Below, in pieces: positions 10,376 to 26,200 of a stretch of 64,000 bases of DNA. The stretch is from Tachypleus tridentatus (Eukaryota > Arthropoda > Merostomata > Xiphosura > Limulidae), in contig NC_134835.1 in assembly GCF_004210375.1 (NCBI RefSeq), positions 73,314,447 through 73,378,446 on the forward strand, read 5' to 3'. Numbering within the stretch: position 1 is the stretch's first letter; each line of letters begins with the position of its first letter. The position numbers and the translations under genes were made by a program. Under the pieces are notes generated by a model, which was not told the origin of the DNA, searched no databases, and worked only from the letters and a program-made list of their open reading frames with translations.

Positions 10376-13300
10376 GGACTTTTATTTAACAAAACTGTTG
10401 TCAACTCACTTTGAAAAATAGAATTATTTCTTGTTTTGAAATACAAAAAGGAGAGAATTTATAATTTAAACTGTACATATGTGAAAAAAAATGAAAGTAG
10501 ATGTTATTATTAGAGTCTTGTTTATCTTGAAAAATGTGAGATGGTGCATGATTGTGCTTGTGGATCCAGGACAATATATCACTGGCAATGTCTTACCAGA
10601 ACAAAAAATTAAAGAAATACATTTGATGTTTCCATGGGGTTTGACCATGATTCTCCTGCACAATTGGGGTTGATTCTACTGCTTCATCTTTTGTCAAACT
10701 CTCTGTAGCTTTCGAAAATGATGGATGCTTATAGCCAACCATTGCTCTGAAACCATTATTTCAAGCTTTGCAGAGGTTGTTTGTGCAGTCTTCCCTGGCC
10801 AACATGACTGCATGAACACACATAGAGTCAGAGAGAATTATGGCAGGTACGTTTTTGCAAAAATTTGATATTGCTTTGATAAAGCATAAGATGCATACTT
10901 TGAGAAAAATTATAACTGTAAGACTTGAATGCAGTAGTCAAATAAAGTTGACCACCAAAATGTCTCTAATTTTTATAAATATTTGAGTTTTTTTTCAAAC
11001 AATGTTTCATTTGTGAGCAATTTGCTTGAAGTTTATCTGTATGAATTGAAGCATCTTATTTTTTGTTTTGTGTTAAGACAGTTTTTTTTTCATGTCATTT
11101 CTACTTTTTCAATCATTTTTTGAAAATGTTTAGTCTCTTGTATTTGAGTGAAAAATGTGTTTGACAGTTGTTTGATTTAAAATAGAAAAATATCTTTCTA
11201 ATAAGATGCTAATTTTATGCAACAAAGTGCCAAATTTTTCACAACAATGTCTTATTTCTCATCTTGAAAAATACAAGTTATAATTACCAAATTACTTAAC
11301 TAATTAGATTCTCACTTGGAAACAAACTCTTTTGAAATAATTTGCCTGATGCAATGAGGTTCTCTCTTTTAAACACAGACCTAAAATTGCAAACAAACAA
11401 ACTTTCAATATGTCTTAAAAAATAAAAGGTGGGCTATATAAAAAATATTTGAATGAGACAGTGTTCTTTTTTTCTAAAACCTTCTGAGACATTGTCTGTA
11501 TCCCAGGTATTGGTGCCTTTACTTAAGTTAAAATTATTTGGAAAATCACATTAATTTTAGTTGATAATTATCTTTCTGATCATAGTTTTAGAAAATCTGT
11601 TGATAGAGGAAACAGGGTCCCAGATATTCAGTTTCTGATTCCAAAATGTCTCGGGAATTACAACTGGAGTTGTAGCATTAAAATATCTGTTGTTGTTTTT
11701 TTGACAGATGGGATAAGTTTATATCCAAGGTAGAAGGAAGTCAGTTTTGGTGGCCTTGTAATGAACACTCATGGAGAATCCTTAATCTAAGTTATGAATT
11801 ACAACATTGTGAAATGTTAATAATTTGAGTGTTTTTTGTTCTTCTTACTTAAATAAAGTAATAATATGTATTTGGTTAGATGATGGTTATTGAACCCTTT
11901 AACTACCTGAACACAACAATACAAAGTAGTATGAAGTTTCATACTCATTATTTAGGAGTCTTATGAGTAACAGCAGATACTAATGGCTTGTACTGATAGA
12001 TAACCCATTTAGATAAAGCACTAGGCACTGCTAACCAGACGTTCTGTATTTAAGCCCCAATCCCAGTTTCCTTTCACACATTGTTTTTTTTTTTCGTTTA
12101 CAACAATGTTTTTATTTTGTATTTTACAACAGTTAGGGTTGTAGCAGATTAGAAAGACCTAGAAATCCATAATCAATGTATTGCAACCAAAACATATATA
12201 ATATGACAGAGTATAATGTTTAGAATATATAGTTGAACAGAAATAATAAATACATTATAATGCACAGAGGCACATGAATTATCCATGGTTGTGCCATCTG
12301 TATGATCATACTTTGTGTTGTTGAACTGAAAGTTGGCTATTTTTATATCAAATTTCAATAATTCTGTAAGGATGAGACAAAGGAAGAGGGTCACTATGAA
12401 TTTTGAAAAAAAAGCAATAGTGCCATCTTCTTGGACAAGAACTTATGTTGAAGAAATTATGTCAAAATTAAACATACATATGAATATTTATATCAACATT
12501 TTGAAGTTTTGGATGAATTTGTTTAATTATATATATATATAATGAACTAGAAGTAACATATAGAGTAAAACCAATAGGCCGAGAAGAGAGAAAGACCATA
12601 TAATTGAGAAGTTCTGACATTGGTGGATCTTGAAAACTCATACAATTCAGAAAAAAAAAAGTTTCTTTTTCAAGGCAAATAGAAGACCATTGAATAGATA
12701 TTCTGAAAATGGTGATATCGTTTAAAATATCATGCAAGATAAAATTAATTTTCTACTTGATATTCTTTTCTCCATGATTACCACTGAATTACATTATCAA
12801 CTTTTACAAAATAATAGAAGTTTTGAATTTCAATTACTTAAAGGGCTGGATTTCAAAGTGATTTAGGTTGATGTGAACATGTTTACATCTTGATAAAAGA
12901 AACATGATTGGAAAAATATTGAAAAAAAGCTGAATAAGTGGATTTTTTTAGGAGGGACATCAAGAAACCATATATAATAATATCAGGAGGAATCATTGAT
13001 TGTGATTATTTGCAAAAATGTTTTAAGAGTTATTTTGATAAATTTCTGTATTGAGGTAAAATTTCAGGTAAGGTTTCCTAATTGAAAGTAATGGGTTTGT
13101 TTAGGTAAAAGAACAAAATTCAAGTTTTTTGTTTGTTTTTTTTTGCAATAGAGAATTGTGTAAAGAATATACTCTACACAAGAGTTCTTTTAGAGAAGTA
13201 TTATTTTTATTATGAAGATTAAAAGAGAATATTTCTTTTTGTTTGAGTTTATCAAGTGCTTAGTTGTTCCAGCAATAAGCTATAGACACAGTGAATTTAG

Positions 13301-14114
13301 CAAACTTTAGTTTTAAGTAAAAGACCAAATTCATTTGGAGAAATCTAAAAAAAATTACTTAAAAATTTGATAATTGTCCTTTGGTACATTGAAAGACTGA
13401 TAAATTCATATATTGTAGTCAAATGTGTTCAAGCAAAAGTTTCAGTTGCATTTCATGAATTATGGTTTAATTAACATTATTAATTAGTAATTGGTAGGTT
13501 CACACAAATTAAATCAGGAATTAAAGATTTATTTTCAAACTTTTTTTTAAACTTTTATGTTGAGTCCATATTTCAAAAGTTTAATCTTTATCTTTTGGTA
13601 GTTTCTAAACACATGCTAAGCATATAATCCAAGATGAAAATGATACTTGTAGACAGGGAGAACATAAAGAAATTTCAGAGTAGCAATTGGCATAAATTAA
13701 ATAGCATTGGAGACAAGAAGTATTTTGACGGTATTACCACATGTACAATTTTTAGTGTATACATTATAGTAAAATGTGTTGCACAAGTTGAACTCTAGGT
13801 AAAGTACTTTTTGATTGTTATAAAAGGCTTTGTTAGAATGAATAAACGTTTGGTTGTTGAATCTATGGCTTAGTAAAAAAATGATATTGAATTTTAACTG
13901 GGCCATTAATTTCAATAAGTAAGATACAATACACACTTCCAAAATCTGTTTTTTATGATAAAACTTAAGTCTGTGAGTGTTAATTAACAAAATGTTATGT
14001 GCTGTTTTACAGTATTTCAGTACTTATTAGTTTGAAGTATGTGATGTTATATCAGGTTTTTTCATGTATAAAACAAAAAGTAATGAAACATCTAATTTTT
14101 ATCCCGTAAAGATA

Positions 14115-14222
14115 ATGCATCAGTTACAAGTTGGAAGACTATCAGAACTTCAACCTACATTTGTGCGACCATTTCATTTTGATGGTAATTTATCAAGTTC
14201 TAAGAAGAGTTGTTCTATTCAG
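14115..14222 (+). CDS. SYCP1: SYCP1-like exon 1 (first coding exon)
   Basis: Starts at the ATG of [12 protein letters not shown] and ends in CAG before gtaagt, phase 0, 36 codons. The peptide ([10 protein letters not shown], then Ser/Lys-rich) is not coiled coil, as expected for the unstructured N-terminus. An acceptor-like gtaaag lies just upstream at 14111, so the exon may extend or begin there. Confidence 0.7.
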
Positions 14223-17200
14223 GTAAGTAAAGTGTAGGTTTTAAATCTTTAAAAAATTATATACATAATTTTTTTAATTGCTAATACTCAACTTTGATTT
14301 TTATTAATTAAACTAGCTTGGGAAAAGCAACGTTTTAATAGAGTTTCAAAACTTTATTTTTGATTTTTCTGATAATTTTCATTAAACTCAGCAACAAATG
14401 TGTTTTCCTTGTAATTAATTTATATAATGGGTGGTTATGTATTAAATTGAATAAAATAAAGCTACTTTTTATGTAATACTACTTGTTAGTTAATGAAAAC
14501 TAAATTGATAATTTAAATATTGTCAGGCACAGAAAGCAGTTGAGAAACCAGAAAAGTTTATTGGAGAATCTGAACCAGACTCCTGCATATTACTTCCAAG
14601 TAAGCACAACATTTTTCATATTTAATACAGTTTCTTCTGAATATACAATTTTTGGTGCTAAGGAGTTACTTACTGGCAAATTAAGACCTTCATTCTAACT
14701 CAAGTGGTAAAGTTTCCACCTCAGAATATTAGTGCAAGTTAGACATGGAGTTCAAGTTTGTCAACCAGGTCAGGTTTTTCTGTGACATTCTGATTGATTG
14801 GCTTAAACACACATGAAACTGAACTGTAGTACTGCATTTTACCCCTACTTATTTTGTACTGGAATTTTCTCTGTATTAAGTTCAGACCTTGATATTAGCA
14901 AAAACTTCCTTATATTAAACAAACTGTCTCAATGTATTTGTGTAGGAAAGTATATTACACCGGGAGACTTATGTATGTATAAAGACACAAAAATTTGTAA
15001 TCATAATGAGAAATTGTGATGCATACTACATGTTTCAACAGAGCATTGGTTTGTTTTCTTTAGGTATGCTACAAAATCAGTCACTCAGTATTTTGGCAGG
15101 AAAATTTATTTAAAATCTTTCAGGCCTGCTTGAAAGGTCTGAAAAATAATCGGAGTTGCTCAAAACTGTTGTTTCTCTTCGCCCACTCCCAACTGTGAAA
15201 TTATTTTTTAAATGAATTTGGTAAATTTTCAGCTAGTAACTGAAATTTTAAGTAACCTAATTAGGTTTAACGAGCAGCGTGTTATCATTGTTAGCACACA
15301 GTTTGAGGATTACCAGGTATGGCATGTTATGTGCTGCAAGCATGACTAATGCAAAGCCTCAAAACATCTAGGAAAGCTGCAAGTATCACAAGCCGTAAGC
15401 AGGAAGTAGCACAGCAGGAAGAAGTTTTTGGAAAACATCTTAAAGAATGGTAATTCTTGAGTGGTGAAAAGGACCAAGGCTATGACAAAGGTGAAAAGTT
15501 CGTTTTTAATGACTTTTCTGAAATACTGATACTAAGTCATTAATTGAAATTTAAATTGTGAAGGGACTGTAGAATTAACGTGGTATAATTAAAAGTCCAT
15601 AAAATCAAGGGTTTTGTTACATGGCTTGAAATAATTAAAGACATTACAACAGTTTAATTTAGTACATTTTACAATCATGCAAGTGCAAAATAAAAGTTGT
15701 AACTATGTGAAATGGCCCCTTTCCATGTTGGGATTATAGGATCCTACAGGCAAACTTTTTCTGTGAGGGAAAGCTTTGTCTATGATATCAGCACTGAAAC
15801 CCCTAGATACAGCGATATTTTTATGTAGTTAAGTTCAATGTGTAAGTCCATTTTGTGAGTACAGAATTATTTTGCATGGTTTGCGAGAGTATAATATGTA
15901 GAAATTTTTGTGTAAATCTGAAATAATTAAAAAAAAACCAAGCTTGCAGTAGTAAGAGCCATCATAAAAGATGTCTGCAGAAAAATCACCAAGCTAGAAA
16001 TCCAACTATACAGAAAATATCTTGTCAATAGCTTATCCCCGAAAATTGGAATAAATTAGACTTCTCAAGTTTGTTTATATCTACATAAAAAAAGCCACAG
16101 ACCAGAAGAGGTTCAACCAGTAAAAGAAATTTCAGAAAGAAAAAGAAAATCAGAAAAGAGAAGTAAACAATTTCCAACCATTAACTCTTCTGCTATTTGC
16201 TGTAAACCTTTCAAGTAAACCATTAACTAACAACCAGTTGTCCCTCATAAACTTAGATTTAAATTATGCTGTAAAACATAGCTCTGTTGCAACTGAAGAA
16301 ATAGTTGCTACCACTGAAACTAAAATCAACAACCTTAAATTATAATCAAGCCAAAACATATTTTCTACACTTTCAAGGTGTGAGGAGAATAAACTTTAAA
16401 CTAATTTAAATAACAAAGAAATTAACATTTTAAATGAATTAAGGTCTAACAGCAACATATACATAACTAGAGCAGACAAAGGTGACTGTATGGTGGACAT
16501 TGATAATTCTCATTACAGACAAGAGGTCACCACACTATTAAATGATGGCTCATATAATTTACTAAGAAATGACCTAACCAGTAAAGTTCTTACTAACATT
16601 AAACAAACTTGTTAAAGTATATCCCATTCTTACAGCTAACCAAAAATCGTTTTTTTGCTCTTACAAAACTACTCAAGGAGAATACACCATATAGACTTAT
16701 TGTATCTAGCATATGCTCACCTATACAAAATGTCACTAAATTCTTAATTAAACATTTTACTTCTTTATTAGGGACTAACCCTTTCTTTCTTAAAACCTCC
16801 AATGACTTTTTGAACAGAATCAAAAATAATTGCCTAGAAAATGAAAACATTTTTGTATCCTTTGACATAAAAATATCTTCACTTTTATACCTGTAGAACA
16901 AGCCCTAATCTGTTTAAAAGTCAAAATTGTACACACTAACCTTGATCTAGGTGATACAAACCATCTTACTAGTCTAACCAAACACTGTGTCAACATTTAT
17001 TTCACCTATACAGATAACTTCTACAAATATAATAGTAGTTTAGTAAAGGGATTTCCCCACTTACTTAGTGATCTATAAATATCTGTGTTTAAAGAAAAAC
17101 TTTTTTGGACATTCTTTCACACATACACAAAACCTGTAATTTGGCTACATTATATGAACCATAACTTTGCCATATGGCAATATAGTAGAGACAGTATACC

Positions 17201-20200
17201 CAATTTTGTTGAATTTCTAAACAGTTTTAGATTGAATATTATAACCTTTACATATGAAATGGAATCTGAAAACTGCATCCCTTTTTAGATGTTAAAGTTA
17301 CAATAGCAAACAAGAATATGATCACCAACATATACAAGAAAACTTTCCTGTATCTATGCCACCATATGAAAGATCTAATCACAAAAATGTCTACATACAG
17401 TACTCTCATAAACCATGCAGTATATTTCTGTGTGCACAAAATGGACTTATACATTGAACTTAACTACCTAAAAAATACCACAATATCTCTGGGTATCAGC
17501 CTTGATATCATAGACAGAGCTTTCATCAAACTTGAAAATTGCAAACAATTCTACACTAATTTCAGTGAAAAATCCATCTTAATATGTCATCAATTTGAAA
17601 CTGATCATAGAATTATTTGGGAAAAAATCTCTCTCTTATACCAATGAAAACATAAAATGAAATCTTCTTGAAAGCAAATAAATTATGAAAACAGGTGTTT
17701 TTTCATTAAACCAAGACAATCGCCTCAGTAACATAAACAAAATATGGCATAATTTATTCACTTAGCTTCTGCTCCCTCTGACCTACCTTTTAGTTAATAA
17801 CTCTGTCACAATATTTTGTCATTATGTGATGAAACCCCGTTATTACATCCTATTGCTTATAGTCCTTGAAGATATTTTGTTCTGTATATAAACCTTCTTG
17901 TTTGGATTTCTATAATATCTGAAGAAGACAGACCAATCCTCTATGGAAACATGTAGTATGTATTTAAATTGTACATTATACTTACAGATCATTGTGTCTT
18001 ATGTATACCCAATTTAATGATGTAATGAATATTCATATTTTGTTAACATACAAAAATTGCCTCTGTCGTTTTTATATATTTCATCTTTGATTTAAATATC
18101 TGAAAATAATGTAAAATATTAGGGTGCAAAACAAAAGTTATTGCTTAAATACTATTAGTTTAATGTAGCTTATATATTTTAACAGTAATAACTTCACATG
18201 ATAATTCATTAATTGATACTGTGACATAAAAAATGTACTTTTTGAAAAATACATGCCATTTGTAAACATAACTTAGTTTTTACAGCATTAGATCGCTAAT
18301 TGCTAGTACTATTTTTCTTCTAAGTTTAAGTAGCAAGTTCTAGTTCTTCAACAGAAAATATCTTTTACTTCTTTGGCTTGTTTGGTAATAACAGAAATAT
18401 CCATCAATTTTTCATTTCCATAACTACTGTAGAATATATATTTGTTCAATTATATTTGTATTATAATTTTCTAAATTTTCATGTAGTTAATCAAATCCAT
18501 TTTGACTGGATGTCTCAAACTTATAAATATAAACAAGTGATAATTATTTTCACAGGTAAAGGCAATATATTGCAACTTGTTCTTAAGTCTCAAACTAGTA
18601 CGTGAAAGTTTTGGTATAGATATCTTTGACCATTGGTTGCATGAGGTATGTAACCTGTGGATGTATGGAATATCTGAGTTGCTTTTCTTTTTTCTAGAGT
18701 ACATAAGTCAGACATTTCTATAGTTTTATCTTTTGCTCTTGGTCTTTAAATCTCTGGACTTTCCTTCTGTCAATCCCAATGGTAGGGCAGCATGGAAAAA
18801 GAAGTCTGACCAGTTTATGTTACGAGTTCTGTGTATGTGTCAGATAATAAATGTTTGTTTCAAACTACACTTGTCTTTACTTGTTTTCATTTAATGTCTA
18901 TATTCAATTTGTTTTCAGCTTAACATTCCTAAACTTGCATTTTATGAGTAGTTTTGGCTTTTCTGTTAAGACATCACTGAACCAGAATACTATAGTTGCT
19001 AGAGTGATTCAAATACAACAGACATCTTTCAACATTATCTTAATGTTGCTTCTGTGCATTACATATTATGTGATGAAACACCACAGAAACTTTCAAGATC
19101 CTCTGATCATCCTAAGGAGTGATCCAAGACATTTAATTTTGATAAGAGTCTGGTCACCAAAGTCTGTGCCTTTCCTTCTATGTGGAAGATTCTATCTCAT
19201 TTGAAAACTGTGACTTCTCTGAACTTCTCATTCCATTTGACTGCACACATATGCATCCCCTACAGAGTTCCACTGTTTTCATACATCCTTCTTCCTCTCT
19301 GTCTCCTAGAGGATCTTGCCTGGACTGTTGAAATTACCACCACAGACATTGCATTATCTCCTTCTAAGTCCAACCTTTACCTTTTAATTGATGCTTCTCT
19401 CACCAGGTGAACTACATCCCTGATTGATTCTCTCACATCAATTACTTGAACTTTGGAGGAGAGTTCTCTCCACATCAACATTCTGGAACTGCTTGCAGTA
19501 CAACTGATATTATCTCATTTTCACTCCCTCCTAATGCATCATTTAGTCATGGTTAACTCAGATAATTTCATAATAGTATCTCACATAAACCATCAATGGG
19601 GCATCCATTCCAAAATCTTCTATTTTCAGATGTTAGACTTCTTCCACTGGGCCCATACCTAACTGTGCGAGTTGAACCTACTGACTACAAGTGTGCTATT
19701 TAATCTTCTTTCTGCACATATCTTGAAGTGTTACTAAGTTACATTCATAATTTAATTAAATGATTTTAGTGTCAATATAATTTAAGGAAATTAGCATTAT
19801 AATTCAAAGTTTTATATTATTGAAGTTTTATTTTTTTATTTCAAACAAAACTCAAACTTCAGTTTTGTTGTTATGTGACATGCTTACAGTTAAAAATATC
19901 ATAGCTCACATTTCTTCTACTTCAGTTCAGTTTCATCTGAAGTATATGTACAATATCTAGGCATTGTAGTACAGGTATAATCCAGTTACCAAACACATTT
20001 CACATTACACTGGGAGACTTTGAAAGAGGAACTTATAAATCTTTCTCTCATTCTGATAGTAGTCATGCCCCTATCTAAAGCCCAAAGAAGATCCCTAGAC
20101 CTTGAAGCTCGTGTTTATAACCAATAGAACAAGCTGACTTTAAATTACAAATTTTCAACAGTTAGCCTAAACCCAGTACAATTTATCTTTTCTCAAGTCC

Positions 20201-23200
20201 ATCAAACCACAATGTAATTATGTCACATTTTGTTATGCTAAAATTGTTGACAACCACTGGCTATAGATTTTCTAGACCAGTCTTGAGGTTAAAGGCATAT
20301 TGAATTGATTGTTCTAGAACCCATGAGAAACACACTACTAATATACAAATGGTTAATAAGCTGCATCACCTGTCATTTCTGGATAGTATTTGTTTGTGCA
20401 TGCACTTTGACATTATTTTTTTATTTTCAATATTATATATTTGTTGCTATGAGAACAAGAGGTTGTGTAAATTACCCATGGTGGTGGAGTCAGTCAGCAC
20501 CAAAATATTCTATTTTTATTATGGACACCCCTCAAATTAAAAAAAAATAACCATGACAGCATAGAGAAAAATCTGACTACTGGCAAACAACCATGCATTG
20601 ATGACTGTGTATGGTCAAACTCACAACTTGAATCTGTCCTGCAATTTTCAATTATACAATCTTTAACTGAAGAACCCTTAGGGCAGATGTCTCCATTTTT
20701 TATTCAGAAGGATTTAGAAGGGCTTGCTGACTCACCTAAATTGGTAAAAAATTACTGTCTGGGGACATTTTAGTGGAAACAGCTTCATCACAACATTCCA
20801 AACTCTTGAAGTCGAAGGCCATTGTGGATATACCCATTGAGGTTACTCCTCATTCTACTTTGAATTCTTCTAGAGAAATTATAGTTGAGAAGGATTTAAA
20901 AAGCATTCCAGAGTCAGAGATCCTAGCAGGTTTCACCAGCCAAGGTGTTACAGCTGTGCACTGACTTTTTACTCATAGAGATGGGATTATGGAGCTGACA
21001 AATGTTCTGATATTAACATTTACAGCATTGCATCCTCCTACCACAATCAAGACAGGATATCTGAATTATGAGGTACAGCCTTATATTCCTAACCCTGTTA
21101 GTTGTTTTCATTGTCAATGATTTGATCACTTGAAAACATCTTACATGGTTCCTTAACATGTGCCCATTGTGCTGGTAAAGACCATGATACTTTTGAATGC
21201 CAACTAGAATTGCATTGTGTTAACTGTAATGATCCACATCCTTCATATTTTACTTCTTGGCCTAAATTAGTGGAAGAGGAAGAAGTACAACTTCTCAAGA
21301 CAGTTCATAATATCACTTATCCAGAGGCTCAGAAATTACTATTCCCAATTCCATCTCGGACTTATGCTGCTGTAATCCATTCCACTACTGCAGTAGGAGT
21401 CCAGACACACCTTTCCATGCCTCCTACAGAATCCTCAACAGCACATCTTAATCTAGTACCCTCCAAAATCAACAAAGTTAATGAATCAGGATCCTCTTCT
21501 ATCTCTGTCCCTATCACATCTTCCAGTCATTGCCCAACTTTACCTTGTTCAAGCCCAGGTGTTTCCATGGGGTCTTTGTCTCTTGACACCCTAAAAATTA
21601 AACAACCCATTCATCCACGTCCTCAATCACTGGAACATATGTCTAGAAACTCCGACCTGCCTACTCGATCCCGAGCAGGATCACTAGAGAGTGACTGACC
21701 CACATTCAGTAAAGAAAAAAAGTGCAGTCACAAGCAGAAGGTCTCCTTGCCATATTCTCCTCCAAAATAAAGACAAATGGCCATGCTAATCCAACGGAAC
21801 TGTCAAGATTTTCAATCAAATGTGAATGACATCAAGTATTTGATTGACTTTTATCATCCCAAATGTCCTTCTTTACAGGAAACATTTTTGAAACCTACTA
21901 ATGCAGTCAAAATTCAACAATACTCCTTATACTGAAATGACAGGTCATGTGTAGGACAAGGACATGGGGAAGTACTACTGCTGGTTGATCAACATGTGCC
22001 CACCTGGTCCTTGTCATTGAATATGCCCTTGGAGTCTGTAGCCATCCTTATCTCCTCGAGTCATACCATCACTGTTTGCTCTCTGTACCTTACCCCTGGA
22101 AAAATTATCATCCCTCAGACCTTGATGCCCTCATTGAGCAACTGCCAACCCCATTTTTAATTTGGGGGGATCTTAATAGGCATAATCCCCTCTGGAGTGG
22201 TTCTAGTATTGATGTGAGGGGTTGTGCTGTAGAGCATATGCTCCTGAATCACAACCTGCCTCTGTACTGGCTCTTACACTTGTTTTCATGCACCCAGTCA
22301 ATCATTTACTGCTATATATATTTCTGTCTGCTCCCCTTTGCTTTTCACTTGCTTTCCTTGGGAGGTTGATATCAATCCACAGAATGGTGATAATTTTCCT
22401 ATCATATTAAGAGAGATTGACCATAATCAGTGCCACCTGACCTGTGTACCTCAGTGGAAGTTGGACTAGACTAACTGGCCCTCTTTCACTTCTCTCTTAG
22501 AACTTGATCTTGCCACCTTATTGTAAATCATTGATAGATGATTGTGTAGCAGTAGTAACTAACTGTATTGTCCAAGCAGCTGCTTAGTGCATACCCCAAA
22601 CCTTAACATCTTTCCCAATGCATCCCTGGGATTCTACTTTTTCTATAACACAAAAAGCTCAGAAACGTGCTTGTGATAAATTTCTTAGATATCCCATGTT
22701 TACAAACTGCATTGTATTTCAGCAATACTGTGCACAGGCTTCTGTTCCCCTCTCTGTCTTAATATTCAATGGCCATGAAATTGCTGATGCTCAGAGCATT
22801 GCTAATACTTTTGGTGAATGTTTCCTCATGTATTTAGCTCTTCAAACTCATCCCCTTCCTTCTTAGCTATTAAAACATGAGTTGAACATCTGTCTCTTTC
22901 CTTTTTGACTGATCATCCCTGTAACTACAATCACCTTCTTACATTGGTGGAACATAAACTTGTGCTTTATCGGTCTGGCAATTCGTCAGTTGGACCTGAT
23001 AATATACAGTATGAGATCCTATGCCACCTTTCTCCTGCCTTTCTTACTTTTCATTATAAAGATTATTGCAATCAGTGAACAGCTATCCCCTACGGTTGTA
23101 AATGGTCTTTTCGTTGATGACTTTCACTTCTCATGTTAGTCATCAAACATGAGGTTTATTGAGTGGCAGCGACAAACTGCAATCAATCATACACTTAAGT

Positions 23201-26200
23201 GGACCACAGCAGTTGGTTTTCAACTTTCTCTCTCTAAAACTGTCTACAATTCTGCCACCAATGGGGTATTCATCCAGATCCAGAACTTCATATTGATGAT
23301 GCTGTACTTCCTGTCGTCCCTGAGGCAAAGTTCTTAGATCTTATACTTGTCTGATAATTAAACTTTATTTCCCATATCAAGCAACTTCATGTCAAATGTC
23401 CTCTCTTCCACCTCTTGGGGTAGCAGATCAATACTCCATGCTTAAAATTTATCATGCCCTCATCCAATCCAAACTTGACTATGGGTCCATGGTTTATGGT
23501 TTTACCAGAACCTCAGCATTGAAAATGCTGGATCCTATCCACCATCAGGGGCTTTGGCTTTGCACTGGAGCCTTTTGTACTTCTCCAGTCCAAAGTTTGT
23601 ATGTGGAGCAACATGAACCCCCTCTGTATATTCACCGTTTGCAACTGTCTCTTATGTATGCTTCCATACTTCATTCTTTACCACAGCATCCTACTTGGGG
23701 TGGTGTTTTCCATCCCCTGTGAGCCACACTTTTCTATAATAGAAATTCTGCCATTGTTCCTTTTAGCCTTCGTATTCGGGCATAGTCAGAAAAATTGGAT
23801 ATATCTTTGAATAGCATAGCAGTATCAACAGTTCGGCCTCTTCCACCATGGCTAATTACTATTACCAACTGTGACCTATCTTTGAGTCATCTGAGGAAGG
23901 CCGGTACTCCCAAATGGAAATATTGCTCTTTATTTGCTGAACATCTTTCAAACAATTTATCCATTCCCATATATACAGATGATTCAAAATCAGGTAACTC
24001 TGTAGGATGTGCCATGGTTTGTTACAGTTTGGTTGTAGCACACAGAATCCCCTCTACAGTTTCTGTGTTCACTGCTGAATTGTATGCCATTTCTCTCGCC
24101 ATGAATCAAATTGAAACGATGCAATATACAAATTGTATGATCTATACTGATTCACTCAGCTGTCTATTAGCCCTGACATCATTCCATGGTAGTTACCATT
24201 CTTTTCAATATCCAAAACAAACTGGCCCATCTCTCTCTATCACCTATTTCTGTCCAGTATTTTTAGATACCAGGTCATGTTGGTATTCATGGGAATGAGC
24301 TAGCTGACAGAGCAGCAAAGTCCATCTGCTCTGGCTCTTTCACCACCATATCTGTTACATACCTGTTATCAAAACATGACTATACACCAGTTAGCAGTCG
24401 ACCTGGAGTGAGCAAAGAAATAATAAGCTTTTTCAAATCAAGCCTTCTTTAGCTCTTTGGCCATCTTGTTTCTGTGAAGATCAAAGGGAGGAAGTTGTTT
24501 TGGCTAGGCTATGCATTGGTCACAGTTTTTTAACTCACTACTTCCTTTTATCTGGTACTGATGCACCAGTGTGTGGTCTGTGTGGCACTCAGGTCACAAT
24601 TGTACATATTTTATTATCATGCCGTCGTTACAACCAAGAACGCCGCCGCCATTTGAAACATATTTTTAAGGTAGGTTTGCCCTTGACATTAACCAATGTC
24701 ATAGGTGATACTGGCCACCTCACTCATATTTTTTACATTTTTAAGAGTCATTGGTCTTTTTAATTTAATTTAAGGTTTTTATTGGATTATACAATGTTTT
24801 AGCACGATTTCTTTTACACCTTTTAATTTTATTTTGACCTGAACCTAGTACTGGAAAGGCCAACTTCAGGTGACTGACAGCAAGTTTGGACTTAATGCTT
24901 CAGTCTTCCTGGCAGGTCTTAATTTTACATAATTTTACCTTCACTTCCATACACCATTATAGTGTACTACATCTTGTTTGGCACAGATAGCCCAATAGCT
25001 TTGTGGCAATAAACATGAAATACCTACCTACCTACCTATCTCTCCTGGACTTGCTACTTCGAGGGTTTCTGGCACTGTCTGTATATTCTTTGGGGCTCCT
25101 GTTTTACTGGATACTTTTCTCTCTTTACCCTTACTGGATGGATCTGCCAGCTAATCCAGATTGCTTACTATTTCTTGTGAATAGATAATTAATTATAGGA
25201 TATAATTAGGATACAACAGAACTATTCTACAAAAGAAAATATTAATATTTAAGTTTGAATGAAAATGGCCACTTTGGCTACTTTGTATTTGAAATAACCA
25301 ATGTTCATTTCAAAATGAAGATGAAAAAGTGTACGTAGCTGTACTACATGTGTGGAATTGTTCATGTGAGGCTTTCAGGTTCATAGTGTTAGAGATAAGT
25401 AACAATAATATATTAGTTACAATTATAAAAGCTGTATGGTCTTGAATAAATTTCTTACATAGTCAGTCAATGTAGATGCACAAGATAAAATACTTTGTTC
25501 CAAATCAAAAAGAAACTGGCACAGTGTTTACAATTTACAAGATATTAGTTAAGACATCTCTGAATGTCCAAATGAACATATATTAGTAGTGTTACAAGTA
25601 GCTGCAAAGTAGGGGTGTTTGGATAGACATGTAGATGATGTAATAATTTATAACTGCTGTATAACTAATTGAAGAGTTTACCATATCTGTGCAAGTACTA
25701 TAATTATTAGTTGTATTTTATAGAAATGAATTATGTGAAGCATCTTGCTACAAAATTTTTAAAACTGCTGAAACAGAAATCCAATCTACATACAGTCTTG
25801 TTTTTATATGTTTAATTACACAATAAAGCAGATAAGCTTTTACTTTATGTCTCATTCTAATTATACTATGGTATGTAGACATTGCATATTGCATATTCCC
25901 CTACCATTTATAGTAACATAGAATTGTTCTAAACTGTTGATTATTTACTTTCTGCACTGTCATAATAGTAAAACATGGTTCGGGGTATCTAACACTATCA
26001 TGTTCTAGTTACTTATGCCCTTTGTTCTTTTGTTAGATTACATTGTCTGCCCACAAGGATATTTCAGTACAGTATCTTGAGCCTGAGTTTAACCAGTTAG
26101 AATAGAAATATCCTTTGCTGACCAATGTTGTTAGGGAACAATAAGGTAACATTATCTACTGGATGAAGAAAGTGAGGTGATGGTCAAAATTCAGGTACAC

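Larger units (their letters stand above)
8838..14114. other. Upstream region of the SYCP1-like gene, no gene supported
   Basis: AT-rich sequence without a supportable coding region. It should contain the promoter and any 5' untranslated exon of the gene that starts at 14115, but I see no decisive TATA, initiator or splice arrangement. The block 10680-10850 is less AT-rich and may be old repeat debris. Confidence 0.4.

Noticed and set aside
16599-16901. Overlapping ~100-codon frames on both strands
   Set aside because: Both fall in the Penelope-like RT remnant. Neither frame alone is a gene.
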